Assembly (NCBI GenBank): GCA_019637175.1 | Contig: JAHBWD010000037.1 | Location: forward strand, 1-64,000 | Source of the DNA: Labilithrix sp. | GTDB lineage: Bacteria > Myxococcota_A > Polyangia > Polyangiales > Polyangiaceae | Direction: 5' to 3' | DNA: 64,000 nt | Part shown: one piece after another, positions 40,986-50,386 of the stretch | Layout of the letters: each line of letters opens with the position of its first letter | Numbering within the stretch: the first letter of the stretch is position 1 | Made by a program: the position numbers and the translations under genes | The notes under the pieces: generated by a model | What the model was told of the DNA's origin: nothing | The model's database searches: none | Seen by the model: only the letters and a program-made list of their open reading frames with translations

Positions 40986-42109
40986 TGGCGCCGCGCTTCC
41001 TCTTCAACGAGGTGGTGCTGCAGCCCACGTCGCTCTGCAACCTCGACTGCAGCTACTGCTACGTCCCGCATCGCAAGGAAGACCGCCGGATGCAACCGGC
41101 GGTCACCGAGCGCCTCGCGGCGTCGCTCGCGGCCCTGCCGAAGCACGAGCACCCCATCTATCTCTTGTGGCACTGCGGCGAGCCGCTCGCCGTCGGGCCC
41201 AAGCACATGAAGGCCCTCTTCGCTCCCTTCGAAGAGCTCCGCGCGCGCGGGAAGATCGCCCATCGCCTCCAGACGAACGGCACGCTCGTCGATCGCGCGT
41301 GGTGCGACTTCTTCATCGAGCACAACGTCGAGATCGCGGTGAGCCTCGACGGACCGCCGCCGGCCAACAAGCACCGGCTCCACTGGAACGGGCGCGAGTC
41401 GTTCGAAAAGACGCTGCGCGGGATCGAGCGGCTGAAGGAGATCGGCTGCGAGACGGTGCTCTTGGCGGTCGTCACCGAGGATCGCCTCGGCGACGCCCAG
41501 GAGCTCTACGACTTCTTCGCGAAGATCGGCTGCGTGCGCCTCGGGATCAACATCGAGGAGCGCGTCGGCACGAACCTCGTGAGGCCGATGGTGCGCGCCG
41601 CCAGGGTGGATCGCTTCTGGTCGGAGCTTCACGCGGCGTACCGCAAGAACCCGGTCGTCGAGGTGCGCGAGCTCGCGCTCTTCGACGACTGGTGGCGCGC
41701 GACGGGCGGGGCCGCGCCGCCGCCCGAAGAGCAGATCACCTACCGATCGAACTACCTGCCGACGGTGGGCTACGACGGCGGGGTCGTCTTCCTCTCCACC
41801 GAGCTGCTCCAGTGCGACGCGGGCAAGTACGGCACGTTCGAGATCGGCAACATCCTCGAAGACACGCTCGACGATCTCGTGCGGCGGGCGAAGAAGACGC
41901 CCTACGTCCTCGATTTTCTCGCCGGCGTCGACGCGTGCAAGGCGTCGTGTCCGTACTACAGCTTCTGCGGCGGCGGCTTCGCGACGAACAAGTTCTTCGA
42001 GCTCGGCACGATGAACGGCACCGAGACGCGCGCGTGCGTCAACGCGCGCAAGCGCCTCTTCGACACGCTCGCGAAGGAGCGCGCCGGAGACATGCGGGAG
42101 GCAGGATGA
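40985..42109 (+). CDS. Radical SAM/SPASM peptide maturase
   Basis: 374 aa. The iron-sulfur motif CNLDCSYC gives Cys18, Cys22 and Cys25; LLWHCGEPLAVG is the SAM-binding GGEP-like motif in a form with Cys-Gly-Glu-Pro. The C-terminal SPASM-type Cys set appears as LLQCDAGKYGTFEIGN, DACKASCPYYSFCGGGF and ETRACVNARK. These features match cyclophane-forming or other thioether/C-C bond maturases of RiPPs. Overlaps both neighbours by 1 and 4 nt. There is no PqqD-like domain in it and none nearby, so leader binding must be by another part. Confidence 0.88.
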   Translation: MAPRFLFNEVVLQPTSLCNLDCSYCYVPHRKEDRRMQPAVTERLAASLAALPKHEHPIYLLWHCGEPLAVGPKHMKALFAPFEELRARGKIAHRLQTNGTLVDRAWCDFFIEHNVEIAVSLDGPPPANKHRLHWNGRESFEKTLRGIERLKEIGCETVLLAVVTEDRLGDAQELYDFFAKIGCVRLGINIEERVGTNLVRPMVRAARVDRFWSELHAAYRKNPVVEVRELALFDDWWRATGGAAPPPEEQITYRSNYLPTVGYDGGVVFLSTELLQCDAGKYGTFEIGNILEDTLDDLVRRAKKTPYVLDFLAGVDACKASCPYYSFCGGGFATNKFFELGTMNGTETRACVNARKRLFDTLAKERAGDMREAG

Positions 42110-42666
42110 GCGAGTCGATCAATCGCGTGGCCGGCCTCGAAGAGTTCCGCGCCGCGTGGGACGTCGCGAAGGCGCGCCCTCGCCACGATCCGCAAGACAA
42201 CCAGGAGAGCGCGGACGGTCACATCAACATCGAGGGCAACGCGCGGTGCATGTCGGCCGCGATCTACACGCCCGCCGACGCCGAGTTCGCGCGAGCGCTC
42301 GAGCCGGGCGTGCGTCCGCTCGTCGAGCACCTCGTCGACGCGCTCGACTGCATCACGTACTCGAGCTGCGAAGGGCATCCGCCCACGGCGGACGGCTACA
42401 CGATGCGCGTCCGTCACGTCGGGATCCTCCCGCGCGACGCCGCCGACCGCGATCGCATCCTCGCGGCGCTCGAGCCCGCGGCGCTGCCGGCCTCGGCCGC
42501 CGGCGGAGGGATCGTCGAGCTCCGGATCCTCGAGGACGTGCTCGGGGGCGACGGCCCCGATCTTCCCTGCATCGACGTCGTCTTCGGCGCGACGAGGCTC
42601 GATTGGCCCGCCTACGAAGCGAGGGTCGGCGACGTCCAGGCGGCCCTCCTCGCCGCGCTGAAGTGA
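42106..42666 (+). CDS. Unknown protein with SCEGHP motif in the RiPP operon
   Basis: 186 aa, start ATG 42106 overlapping the maturase stop (ATGA). Cytoplasmic, mixed alpha/beta. The segment LVDALDCITYSSCEGHPPTADGY stands out as a possible active or metal site (Cys, Glu, His), followed by a MRVRHVGILPRD strand. The C-terminus has ELRILEDVLG and PCIDVVFGATRLDW. I do not recognise a named family. Coupled translation with the maturase implies a role in the same pathway: leader recognition, a further modification, or protection. Confidence 0.75.
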   Translation: MSESINRVAGLEEFRAAWDVAKARPRHDPQDNQESADGHINIEGNARCMSAAIYTPADAEFARALEPGVRPLVEHLVDALDCITYSSCEGHPPTADGYTMRVRHVGILPRDAADRDRILAALEPAALPASAAGGGIVELRILEDVLGGDGPDLPCIDVVFGATRLDWPAYEARVGDVQAALLAALK

Positions 42667-42721
42667 CGCCTTCGGGGGGCCTTTTCGGTAGGACGACGTA
42701 AGATGGAGCGGGAAGCTCCTC

Positions 42722-43507
42722 ATGTCGAAGCGCCGTCTCTTCTTGCTTTCGTGTCTCGTGCCCGTGCTCGCGCACGCCGCCTGCTCGGCGTCGAACGGCG
42801 ATCCCATCCCCACGCAAGTGTTCGACGCCTCCGCGCTCGACGTCGGCTCGAACCCCGACGATCCCGACGGCGGCACGCTGCCCGACGGCGCGCCGAGAGA
42901 CACGGGCGCCGACGCGCCGGCCGACGCGCCGAAGGACGCGCCGGCCAACGCCGTCGTCGTCATCAACGAGATCTACGTCGACACGATCCTCGACGGCGAC
43001 GCGGCCGAGTTCGTCGAGCTCCGCGCGGAGCCCGGCACGGCCGTCGACGATCTCAAGCTGCGCCTCGTGAAACCGAACGGCGCGACCACCGACATCGCGG
43101 TCGGGGTCGCGGGGAACAAGGTCGGCGCGAGCGGCGTCTGGGTCGTGGGCTGCAACCGCATCGACAAGATGAACGCGCCGGGGGCGCGCGTCGATCGCGA
43201 GATCCCGCTCGCGACGTGGGGGCTCGACACGCCCGGCGCCGTGCAGCTCGTTCGCGGCACGACGGTGCTCGACGTCGTCGGCTGGAACCAAGATCCCGAC
43301 GGCGGCGCCCCGGCGGCCGCGACGCCGCCGCCGACGCAGACCGTCGAGACCAAGCCCGCGGTGGTTCCCAACAACTCGTCGGCGACGCAGTTCTCCCGGC
43401 GGCGGACGTTCGGACGCAAGTCGGGCGCGGCCGACACGAACGACAACGCCGCCGACTTCTGCACGATGCTCGCGACGCCGGGCTCGGCGACGCAAGCCTG
43501 CGAGTGA
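42722..43507 (+). CDS. Lipoprotein with lamin-tail-like domain
   Basis: 261 aa. Signal peptide with lipobox HAAC, an Asp/Gly/Ala linker, then a lamin tail domain: VVVINEIYVDTILDGDAAEFVEL is its hallmark opening and LATWGLDTPGAVQLVRG its closing part. In bacteria these domains occur in secreted or surface proteins with nucleases or adhesins; here it is alone. It lies 55 bp after the RiPP operon, with its own weak start context, and ends 1 bp before a convergent gene. Probably unrelated to the RiPP. Confidence 0.8.
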   Translation: MSKRRLFLLSCLVPVLAHAACSASNGDPIPTQVFDASALDVGSNPDDPDGGTLPDGAPRDTGADAPADAPKDAPANAVVVINEIYVDTILDGDAAEFVELRAEPGTAVDDLKLRLVKPNGATTDIAVGVAGNKVGASGVWVVGCNRIDKMNAPGARVDREIPLATWGLDTPGAVQLVRGTTVLDVVGWNQDPDGGAPAAATPPPTQTVETKPAVVPNNSSATQFSRRRTFGRKSGAADTNDNAADFCTMLATPGSATQACE

Positions 43508-43508
43508 A

Positions 43509-44453
43509 TCAGAGGCAGCGAACGAGCGCGTCGTAGATCGACGTCTGTCGCCCGGGCAGCTTCGCGTGCAACGGATCGTCGACCTTCAGCGCCGCGGTGA
43601 GCGCGCTCGCCTGGGCGCCGACCTCGACGTTGCACGTCTTCGTCTTCGCGCGCGTCGTGATGCGACCGCGCGAGTCGACCGACGTGTCGGCCATGACGAA
43701 GCTCCAGCTGCACCGCGCGACGCGCTTCGAATTCCGGTTCACCGAGCAGACGAAGCGCAGGCCTTCGACGTCGGAGTACTCGCCCTCGCAGAACGTGTCG
43801 CCGCAGACGTCGTGGAAGCCCTTCACGAGCGCGCGCTTGGTGCCGCTCCACGACATGGCCGCGTCGCCGTCGGTCTCCCAGAGCCACTCGTCGAGCTCGG
43901 CGTAGAACGTCGCCTCGGACGCGGGCGGAGGGCCGCCCATCACGCCGGAGAAGCACGCGACGAGCCCGTCGTAGAACGACGTGCCGGTCGCGGGCAGCGG
44001 CGTCATCAGCGGATCGCGCGACGCCGAGAGCGTGTCGAGCATCGCCTTCGCCGTCCCGCCGACGGGGATCTTGCACGTGAACGCGCGCGCGTCGGTCGTG
44101 ATCTTGCCGGTGCGACCGTCGACGTACTCGATCGAGCCGCCGAGGATCCACGCGCACTCGCGGAGCTTCTTCGTCGCGTGCGTCGACGAGCAGCGGAGGC
44201 GCGCGGTCGTGAGGTTCGAGTAGTCGCCGCTACAGATCGTGTCGCCGCAGATCCGATCGAAGCCCGCGGCGAGCTTCGCGCGCACGTCGACCCAGCGATC
44301 GAGATCGGCGTCGGCGAGCGTTTCGAACAGATCGCCGTAGGTCGTGCGCAGCTCGTCTTCCGACGCGCTCACGTCTTCGGCCTCGCCGGCGGGCGCGGCG
44401 CAAGCGACGAGGGAAACAGCCAATCCAGCGAGAAGAAGACGGAGTGCGCTCAT
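43509..44453 (-). CDS. Lipoprotein made of two tandem homologous domains
   Basis: 314 aa from ATG 44453, lipobox LVAC (Cys18). Two copies of an about 115-residue domain are visible: FDRICGDTICSGDYSNL...CAWILGGSIEYVDGRTGKITT...TSFYDGLVACF and FHDVCGDTFCEGEYSDV...CSWSFVMADTSVDSRGRITT...TSIYDALVRCL. Cys positions are conserved, so each copy is probably disulfide-stabilised. Function unknown; likely surface. Convergent with the lamin-tail lipoprotein. Confidence 0.8.
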   Translation of the reverse strand: MSALRLLLAGLAVSLVACAAPAGEAEDVSASEDELRTTYGDLFETLADADLDRWVDVRAKLAAGFDRICGDTICSGDYSNLTTARLRCSSTHATKKLRECAWILGGSIEYVDGRTGKITTDARAFTCKIPVGGTAKAMLDTLSASRDPLMTPLPATGTSFYDGLVACFSGVMGGPPPASEATFYAELDEWLWETDGDAAMSWSGTKRALVKGFHDVCGDTFCEGEYSDVEGLRFVCSVNRNSKRVARCSWSFVMADTSVDSRGRITTRAKTKTCNVEVGAQASALTAALKVDDPLHAKLPGRQTSIYDALVRCL

Positions 44454-44514
44454 GTAGGGCGCCGTAGGTGTGGCACACTTCGGCCGGGGCGCAAGGTCGA
44501 TTTTTCGGCCTCTT

Positions 44515-46119
<1,605 letters not shown>

Positions 46120-46149
46120 CGTGCCTCACTCATATCATCGGACGGCGCG

Positions 46150-46956
46150 CTACGGGCGTCGCGCCGGCGCCGGGAGCGTCGCTCCGGCCCGCACGACGTC
46201 GACGATCGCCTGCGTGAACGCCTTGTCGGCCTTCTCGCAGCTCTTCTTCTCCGCCGGCGTCGAGACGCTGCTGCACGCTTTCCCGAGCGCCTCGTAGGCG
46301 CTCTTCACCTTGGGCGACGCGAGCAGCGCGCGTCGCGTCGTCTCTTCGAGGCGGCTCCACGGAACCTCGGCAGGCTTCGGCGCCGGGGGCTTCTTCGTCG
46401 TCAGCTCGCCTTCCATGACCGAGACGCAGGTGCCGTCCCAGCGCACGACGTCGTAGCTCGGCTGCACCCCGGTCATCACCACGCCGCCGCCGGCCGGCGC
46501 GCCGTGCTTGCCGAGCACGATGACCTCCTCGTCGAACGCGAGCTTCGCTCGATGCGTGAGGCGCGCGCCCGACGTCGCGTTCCACGCCTCGACGTCGCCC
46601 GCGAGGTAGACGCGCGTCCACGGCGTGCCCTTGCCGAAGAGGCCGAGCGCGACCTCGGGGTAGACGCCGCCGCAAAGCTTCTTCGCGTAGGCGTCCTGCG
46701 GCAGACAGAGCTTGAGGTCCTTGAGCGTCGCTTCGGCGCCGCAGGTCGTCGGAACACTGGGCGCTTCCTCGGCCTTCTCCTCGTGTCGTTGCTCGCCGCC
46801 GATGGCCGTCGCGAGCGTGGCGGAGACGGGCGTCGCATCCGAGGCGACGGGAGAGCGGGCCGCGGCGACGCGCGCGCCCTCGACCACGACCGGTCGCGCG
46901 CACGCGACGGCCGACAGCGCGGAAAGAACGACCAGCGAAAACCCCACCTTGCCCAT
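46150..46956 (-). CDS. Lipoprotein upstream of the membrane kinase
   Basis: 268 aa, ATG 46956 after ribosome site GGGAG. Lipobox AVAC (Cys19), then a variable linker, a compact domain with several Cys (TCGAEATLKDLKLCL, KKLCGG, DGTCVSV) including a short SH3-like strand pattern around AWNATSGARLTHRAKLAF, and a C-terminal helical part (KACSSVSTPAEKKSCEKADKA). It may act as the extracytoplasmic partner of the downstream kinase. Family not recognised. Confidence 0.75.
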   Translation of the reverse strand: MGKVGFSLVVLSALSAVACARPVVVEGARVAAARSPVASDATPVSATLATAIGGEQRHEEKAEEAPSVPTTCGAEATLKDLKLCLPQDAYAKKLCGGVYPEVALGLFGKGTPWTRVYLAGDVEAWNATSGARLTHRAKLAFDEEVIVLGKHGAPAGGGVVMTGVQPSYDVVRWDGTCVSVMEGELTTKKPPAPKPAEVPWSRLEETTRRALLASPKVKSAYEALGKACSSVSTPAEKKSCEKADKAFTQAIVDVVRAGATLPAPARRP

Positions 46957-47044
46957 GACCGATGCTCCCTTGCCGACAGAAACCTTCAGTAGGCGGGGTT
47001 CTCCTACTCCAGCTCACATTATCGTCAAGGAGGAATCGGCCAGT

Positions 47045-47059
47045 GACACTGTAAGTGTC
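47045..47059. promoter_or_regulatory. Palindrome upstream of ku
   Basis: GACACT-GTA-AGTGTC, perfect 6-bp arms, 89 bp before the ku start and 89 bp before the divergent lipoprotein start. This looks like a dimeric-regulator operator; no matching regulator is adjacent. Confidence 0.4.
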
Positions 47060-47147
47060 TGAAATGATTGGGTGCCGATCTGTGGGCGGCCGAGCGCTCA
47101 TGCGTTTTTCGACTTGGGCAGGCGCGGCCTACTACGATCGACCCACC

Positions 47148-48044
47148 ATGGCAGCGCGCTCGATCGGCTCAGGCACGATCTCCTTCGGTCTCGTCTCGAT
47201 CCCCATCAAGCTCTACACGGCGACGTCCGCGAAGTCGGTGAGCTTCAACATGCTCCACAAGGCGTGCGGCTCGCGCCTCAAGCAGCAGCTGCTCTGCCCC
47301 GTCGACAACGTCGTCGTCGAGCGCTCGGACACCATCCGCGGCTTCGAGTACGCGCGCGACCAGTACGTGAAGTTCACCGACGAGGAGCTCAAGGCGCTCG
47401 AGTCGGCGCGCAGCGACGCGCTCGAGCTGCTCGAGTTCGTGCCCGCGAGCACGGTCGACTTCCTCTACATCGAGAAGACCGTCTTCCTCGGACCCGACAA
47501 GGGCGGCGATCGCGCGTATCGCTTGCTCTCCGAGTCGCTCGAGCGCGCGCAGCGCGTCGCCGTCGGGCGCTTCGCCCAGCGAGGGAAAGACAACCTCGTG
47601 CTCGTGCGGCCCTACAAGAAGGGGCTCATCCTGCACGAGTGCTACTACGCCGACGAGGTCCGTTCGTTCGACGACGTCGAGACCGGCGGCGCGTTCGACT
47701 TCAAGCCGATCGAGCTCGAGCTCGCGAACAAGCTGATCGAGCAGCTCGACCAGGAGAGCTTCGAGCCTTCGCGCTTCCGCGACACGTGGGCCGACAAGGT
47801 GAAGGAAGCCGTCGACAAGAAGATCGCCGGCGAAGAGGTGGTGACGCCGCCCGAAGCGCCGAAGGCGCAGATCATCGATCTGCTCGAGGCGCTCAAGCGG
47901 AGCGTCGCGGCGGCGGGCAGCGCGCCGGGCGGAGAAGCGCCCGAGGTCGCGACCGCGAAGAACGACACCGTCAAGGGCGGCCCGAAGAAGGCCGAGCCGA
48001 AGCCGGTCCACGAGAAGGCGGAGAAGAAGAAGAAGTCCGGCTGA
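47148..48044 (+). CDS. ku: Ku protein, non-homologous end joining
   Basis: 298 aa. Bacterial Ku homodimer that rings DNA ends and recruits LigD. It opens RSIGSGTISFGLVSIPIKLYTAT, the signature N-terminus, and continues HKACGSRLKQQLLCP and LLSESLERAQRVAVGRFAQRGKDN. The C-terminus is a Lys-rich tail (PKKAEPKPVHEKAEKKKKSG), often used for DNA sliding. Start ATG 47148; the longer frame enters the promoter region. No ligD lies in the window, so the ligase must be elsewhere. Confidence 0.95.
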   Translation: MAARSIGSGTISFGLVSIPIKLYTATSAKSVSFNMLHKACGSRLKQQLLCPVDNVVVERSDTIRGFEYARDQYVKFTDEELKALESARSDALELLEFVPASTVDFLYIEKTVFLGPDKGGDRAYRLLSESLERAQRVAVGRFAQRGKDNLVLVRPYKKGLILHECYYADEVRSFDDVETGGAFDFKPIELELANKLIEQLDQESFEPSRFRDTWADKVKEAVDKKIAGEEVVTPPEAPKAQIIDLLEALKRSVAAAGSAPGGEAPEVATAKNDTVKGGPKKAEPKPVHEKAEKKKKSG

Positions 48045-48344
48045 TCAGCCGGTCTCTCGGCTTCGATCCTCGCGCTCGGGCAGCGCGCGCGCGAGCCCGG
48101 GCCGGGGAGCCACCGCGATCCCCGCGCGGAGATCGCGCACGGCGCTCCGCCAGATCCGAGCCTGCGTGATGCACGCGCGCTCGCGATCGCCGCCGGCGGC
48201 GCCCTCTTCCGCGCGATAGCGCCGCGCGAGCTCGAGGGCTCTGCGGGCCGCGGCGCGATAGCCCGCCACGAGCTGCCGCTCGCGCACCGCGCGATCGATC
48301 GCCGGATCGTCGGGCTCCACCGCCGCGTCGGGCTCGCGTCTCAT
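48045..48344 (-). CDS. Small hypothetical protein
   Basis: 99 aa, Ala/Arg/Glu-rich, mostly helical with one Cys. The frame begins MRREPDAAVEPDDPAIDRAV and its codon bias fits a gene. It ends immediately beside the convergent ku stop. No signal peptide and no known family. It may be a short cytoplasmic or DNA-associated protein; a spurious frame cannot be excluded. Confidence 0.45.
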   Translation of the reverse strand: MRREPDAAVEPDDPAIDRAVRERQLVAGYRAAARRALELARRYRAEEGAAGGDRERACITQARIWRSAVRDLRAGIAVAPRPGLARALPEREDRSRETG

Positions 48345-48369
48345 CGGCGATGATTATGGCTCGGCCGCG

Positions 48370-49260
48370 ATGCGCAGGCCAACCATGCATGCTAAACGGG
48401 CCGGCGTGGGTGTCGTGCGCTCTCGCGTCGTCTTCGTTCTCCTCGCTGGCGCCGGCGCCGTCGCGAGCGTCGCGTCGTGCGCGCAATCGGGGCGCGACGG
48501 CTTCGACCCGAGCGCGCCCGTCGACGGCGGCGCCTTCGCCAACAACGAAGCGGCGCCCACGCCCACGCCGGGCGTCTACGGCGAGGTCTTCGGTCACAGC
48601 GAGAGCGCGCTCTTTCGCGTCGACACGCGCACGCGCGAGGTCGCCGAGATCGGCGTCTTCCAGGGTTGCACCTACATCGCCGACATCGCGCTCGACGAGT
48701 CGTCGACGATCTACGGCTCGACCGGCACAGAGCTCTTCTTCATCGAGACGAACACGGCGCGCTGCACGCGGATCGCGACGGGCCAGTTTCCGAACTCGCT
48801 CTCGTTCGTACCCGCCGGCACGGTCGACGCGACCGTCGAGGCGCTCGTCGGCTTCCAGGGCGGCGACTACGTGCGCATCGATCCGAAGAGCGGCGCGGTC
48901 ACGAAGCTCGGCGAGATCGGCGACGGCCTGCAATCGAGCGGCGACCTCGTCTCGGTCAAGGGCGGCAAGACGTTCGTCACCGTCAAAGGCAAAGACTGCG
49001 CGGATTGCCTCGCGGAGATCGATCCGGCCGACGGCAAGCTGATCAAGAACTGGGGATCGATCGGCAAGGCCGACGTCTTCGGCCTCGCGTTCTGGGGCGG
49101 CGAGGTGTTCGCGTTCACGAACGGCGGCGAGCTGCTCGCCCTCACCCTCGACACCGGCAAGCTCGAGGTGACGCCGCTGCCGATCGCGAACGCGCCGAGC
49201 GGCCTCAAGTTCTGGGGCGCGGGCTCGACGACGAGCGCGCCGGTCGGCCCCGTGCGCTGA
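48370..49260 (+). CDS. Lipoprotein with propeller-like domain
   Basis: About 285-296 aa; starts at 48370, 48385 (MHAKRAG) or GTG 48409 are all possible, as none has a clear ribosome site. Lipobox ASVASC. The rest consists of repeating four-strand units (FGHSESALFRVDTRTREVAEIG, ITLDESS-type, GGDYVRIDPKSGAVTKLGEI, LALTLDTGKLEVTPL), a beta-propeller of about six short blades resembling NHL or SMP-30-like folds. Likely a surface-bound binding protein; ligand unknown. Confidence 0.7.
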   Translation: MRRPTMHAKRAGVGVVRSRVVFVLLAGAGAVASVASCAQSGRDGFDPSAPVDGGAFANNEAAPTPTPGVYGEVFGHSESALFRVDTRTREVAEIGVFQGCTYIADIALDESSTIYGSTGTELFFIETNTARCTRIATGQFPNSLSFVPAGTVDATVEALVGFQGGDYVRIDPKSGAVTKLGEIGDGLQSSGDLVSVKGGKTFVTVKGKDCADCLAEIDPADGKLIKNWGSIGKADVFGLAFWGGEVFAFTNGGELLALTLDTGKLEVTPLPIANAPSGLKFWGAGSTTSAPVGPVR

Positions 49261-49271
49261 GACACGAGCGC

Positions 49272-49892
49272 TCATCGCAGCGCGCGGTCGAGCGTGCTCT
49301 GGAGCGCGATGAGATCGACGAGATCCTCGACGTAGTCGAGCTTCGTCGTGTCGATCTTCACGATCGGCCCGAGATCGTAGCGAGCGAACCAGTCTTCGTA
49401 GAGGCGGTGGAGGCGCCGCAGGTAGGCGTCGGGGATGGCGTTCTCCATCGCCCGTCCGCGGCGCGAGATCCGCTTCTTCGTCGCGGTGAGGCTGCACGAG
49501 ACCGCGATGAGCACGTCGGGCGGGCGCAGCGTCTTCTTGATGCCTTCGTAGAGGCGTTCGTAGACCGCCCAGTCGCGCGCGCTGATGTAGCGCTGGCTGC
49601 GCGCGTTGCGGGCGAAGATCTCCGCGTCTTCGTAGATCGTCCGATCGATGACGCACGATCGCTTCGCGAGGTTCGCCGCGAGCAGCTCCTGATGGAGCTT
49701 GAGCTTGTGCGAGAGGAAGAAGACCTGCGAGTGGAACGCCCATGCCTTCATGTCGCGGTAGAAGTCCGCGAGGTAGGGGTTCTCGTCGTTGGGCTCGTAG
49801 AACGGCTCGAGCCCGTATCGCTTCACCAGCCACGAGACGAGCGACGTCTTGCCCGCGCCGATCGTCCCCGCCACCGCGACGTACCTCTTCAT
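49272..49892 (-). CDS. Deoxynucleoside kinase family protein
   Basis: 206 aa from ATG 49892. P-loop GTIGAGKTSL near the N-terminus, catalytic-region CVIDRTIYEDAEIF (the DRS/ERS-type motif) and lid Arg cluster KKRISRRGRAMEN match the dNK/dGK family, which phosphorylates deoxyribonucleosides in salvage. Cytoplasmic. The gene is divergent from the EVE protein with 24 bp between starts, so they share a promoter region. Nucleoside preference not readable. Confidence 0.88.
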   Translation of the reverse strand: MKRYVAVAGTIGAGKTSLVSWLVKRYGLEPFYEPNDENPYLADFYRDMKAWAFHSQVFFLSHKLKLHQELLAANLAKRSCVIDRTIYEDAEIFARNARSQRYISARDWAVYERLYEGIKKTLRPPDVLIAVSCSLTATKKRISRRGRAMENAIPDAYLRRLHRLYEDWFARYDLGPIVKIDTTKLDYVEDLVDLIALQSTLDRALR

Positions 49893-49916
49893 CGCGTTCT
49901 CTTGTACCGTGCGCGC

Positions 49917-50339
49917 ATGCCGCGCGCCTGCTTCGTCATCAAGAGCGAACCGACCGTGTACTCGTTCGACCAGCTCGTCGACGACGGACGCACGGTGTGG
50001 GACGGCATCCGCAACTTCGAAGCGCGGAACAACCTGCGCGCGATGAAGAAGGGCGACCTGTGCCTGTTCTACCACTCGAACGTGGGCAAGGAGATCGTCG
50101 GGATCGCGCGGGTGGCGCGGACCGCCTATCCCGATCCGAAGGCGCCCAAAGACGAGGACTGGAGCGCGGTCGACGTCGAGCCCGTGAAGAAGCTGAAGAA
50201 GCCGGTGACGCTCGCCCAGGCGAAGGCGCACCCCGTGCTTTCGAAGATGGGGCTGGTGAAGCGCTCGCGGATCTCGGTGACGCCGGTGAGCGCCGACGAG
50301 CTCGCCGCCGTCCTCGCGCTCGCTCAGACGAAGCCCTGA
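49917..50339 (+). CDS. EVE domain protein
   Basis: 140 aa, a stand-alone EVE (PUA-like) domain: KSEPTVYSFDQLVDDGRTVWDG, NNLRAMKKGDLCLFYHSN and GIARVARTAYPD are characteristic. EVE proteins bind modified bases in DNA or RNA (for example 5-methylcytosine derivatives) and also occur next to restriction systems, though none is visible here. Normal length; cytoplasmic. Confidence 0.92.
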   Translation: MPRACFVIKSEPTVYSFDQLVDDGRTVWDGIRNFEARNNLRAMKKGDLCLFYHSNVGKEIVGIARVARTAYPDPKAPKDEDWSAVDVEPVKKLKKPVTLAQAKAHPVLSKMGLVKRSRISVTPVSADELAAVLALAQTKP

Positions 50340-50386
50340 CGCGCGCAACGGCGCCGCGGCGTCGGGCATCGTAAGATCCGGGGCTC

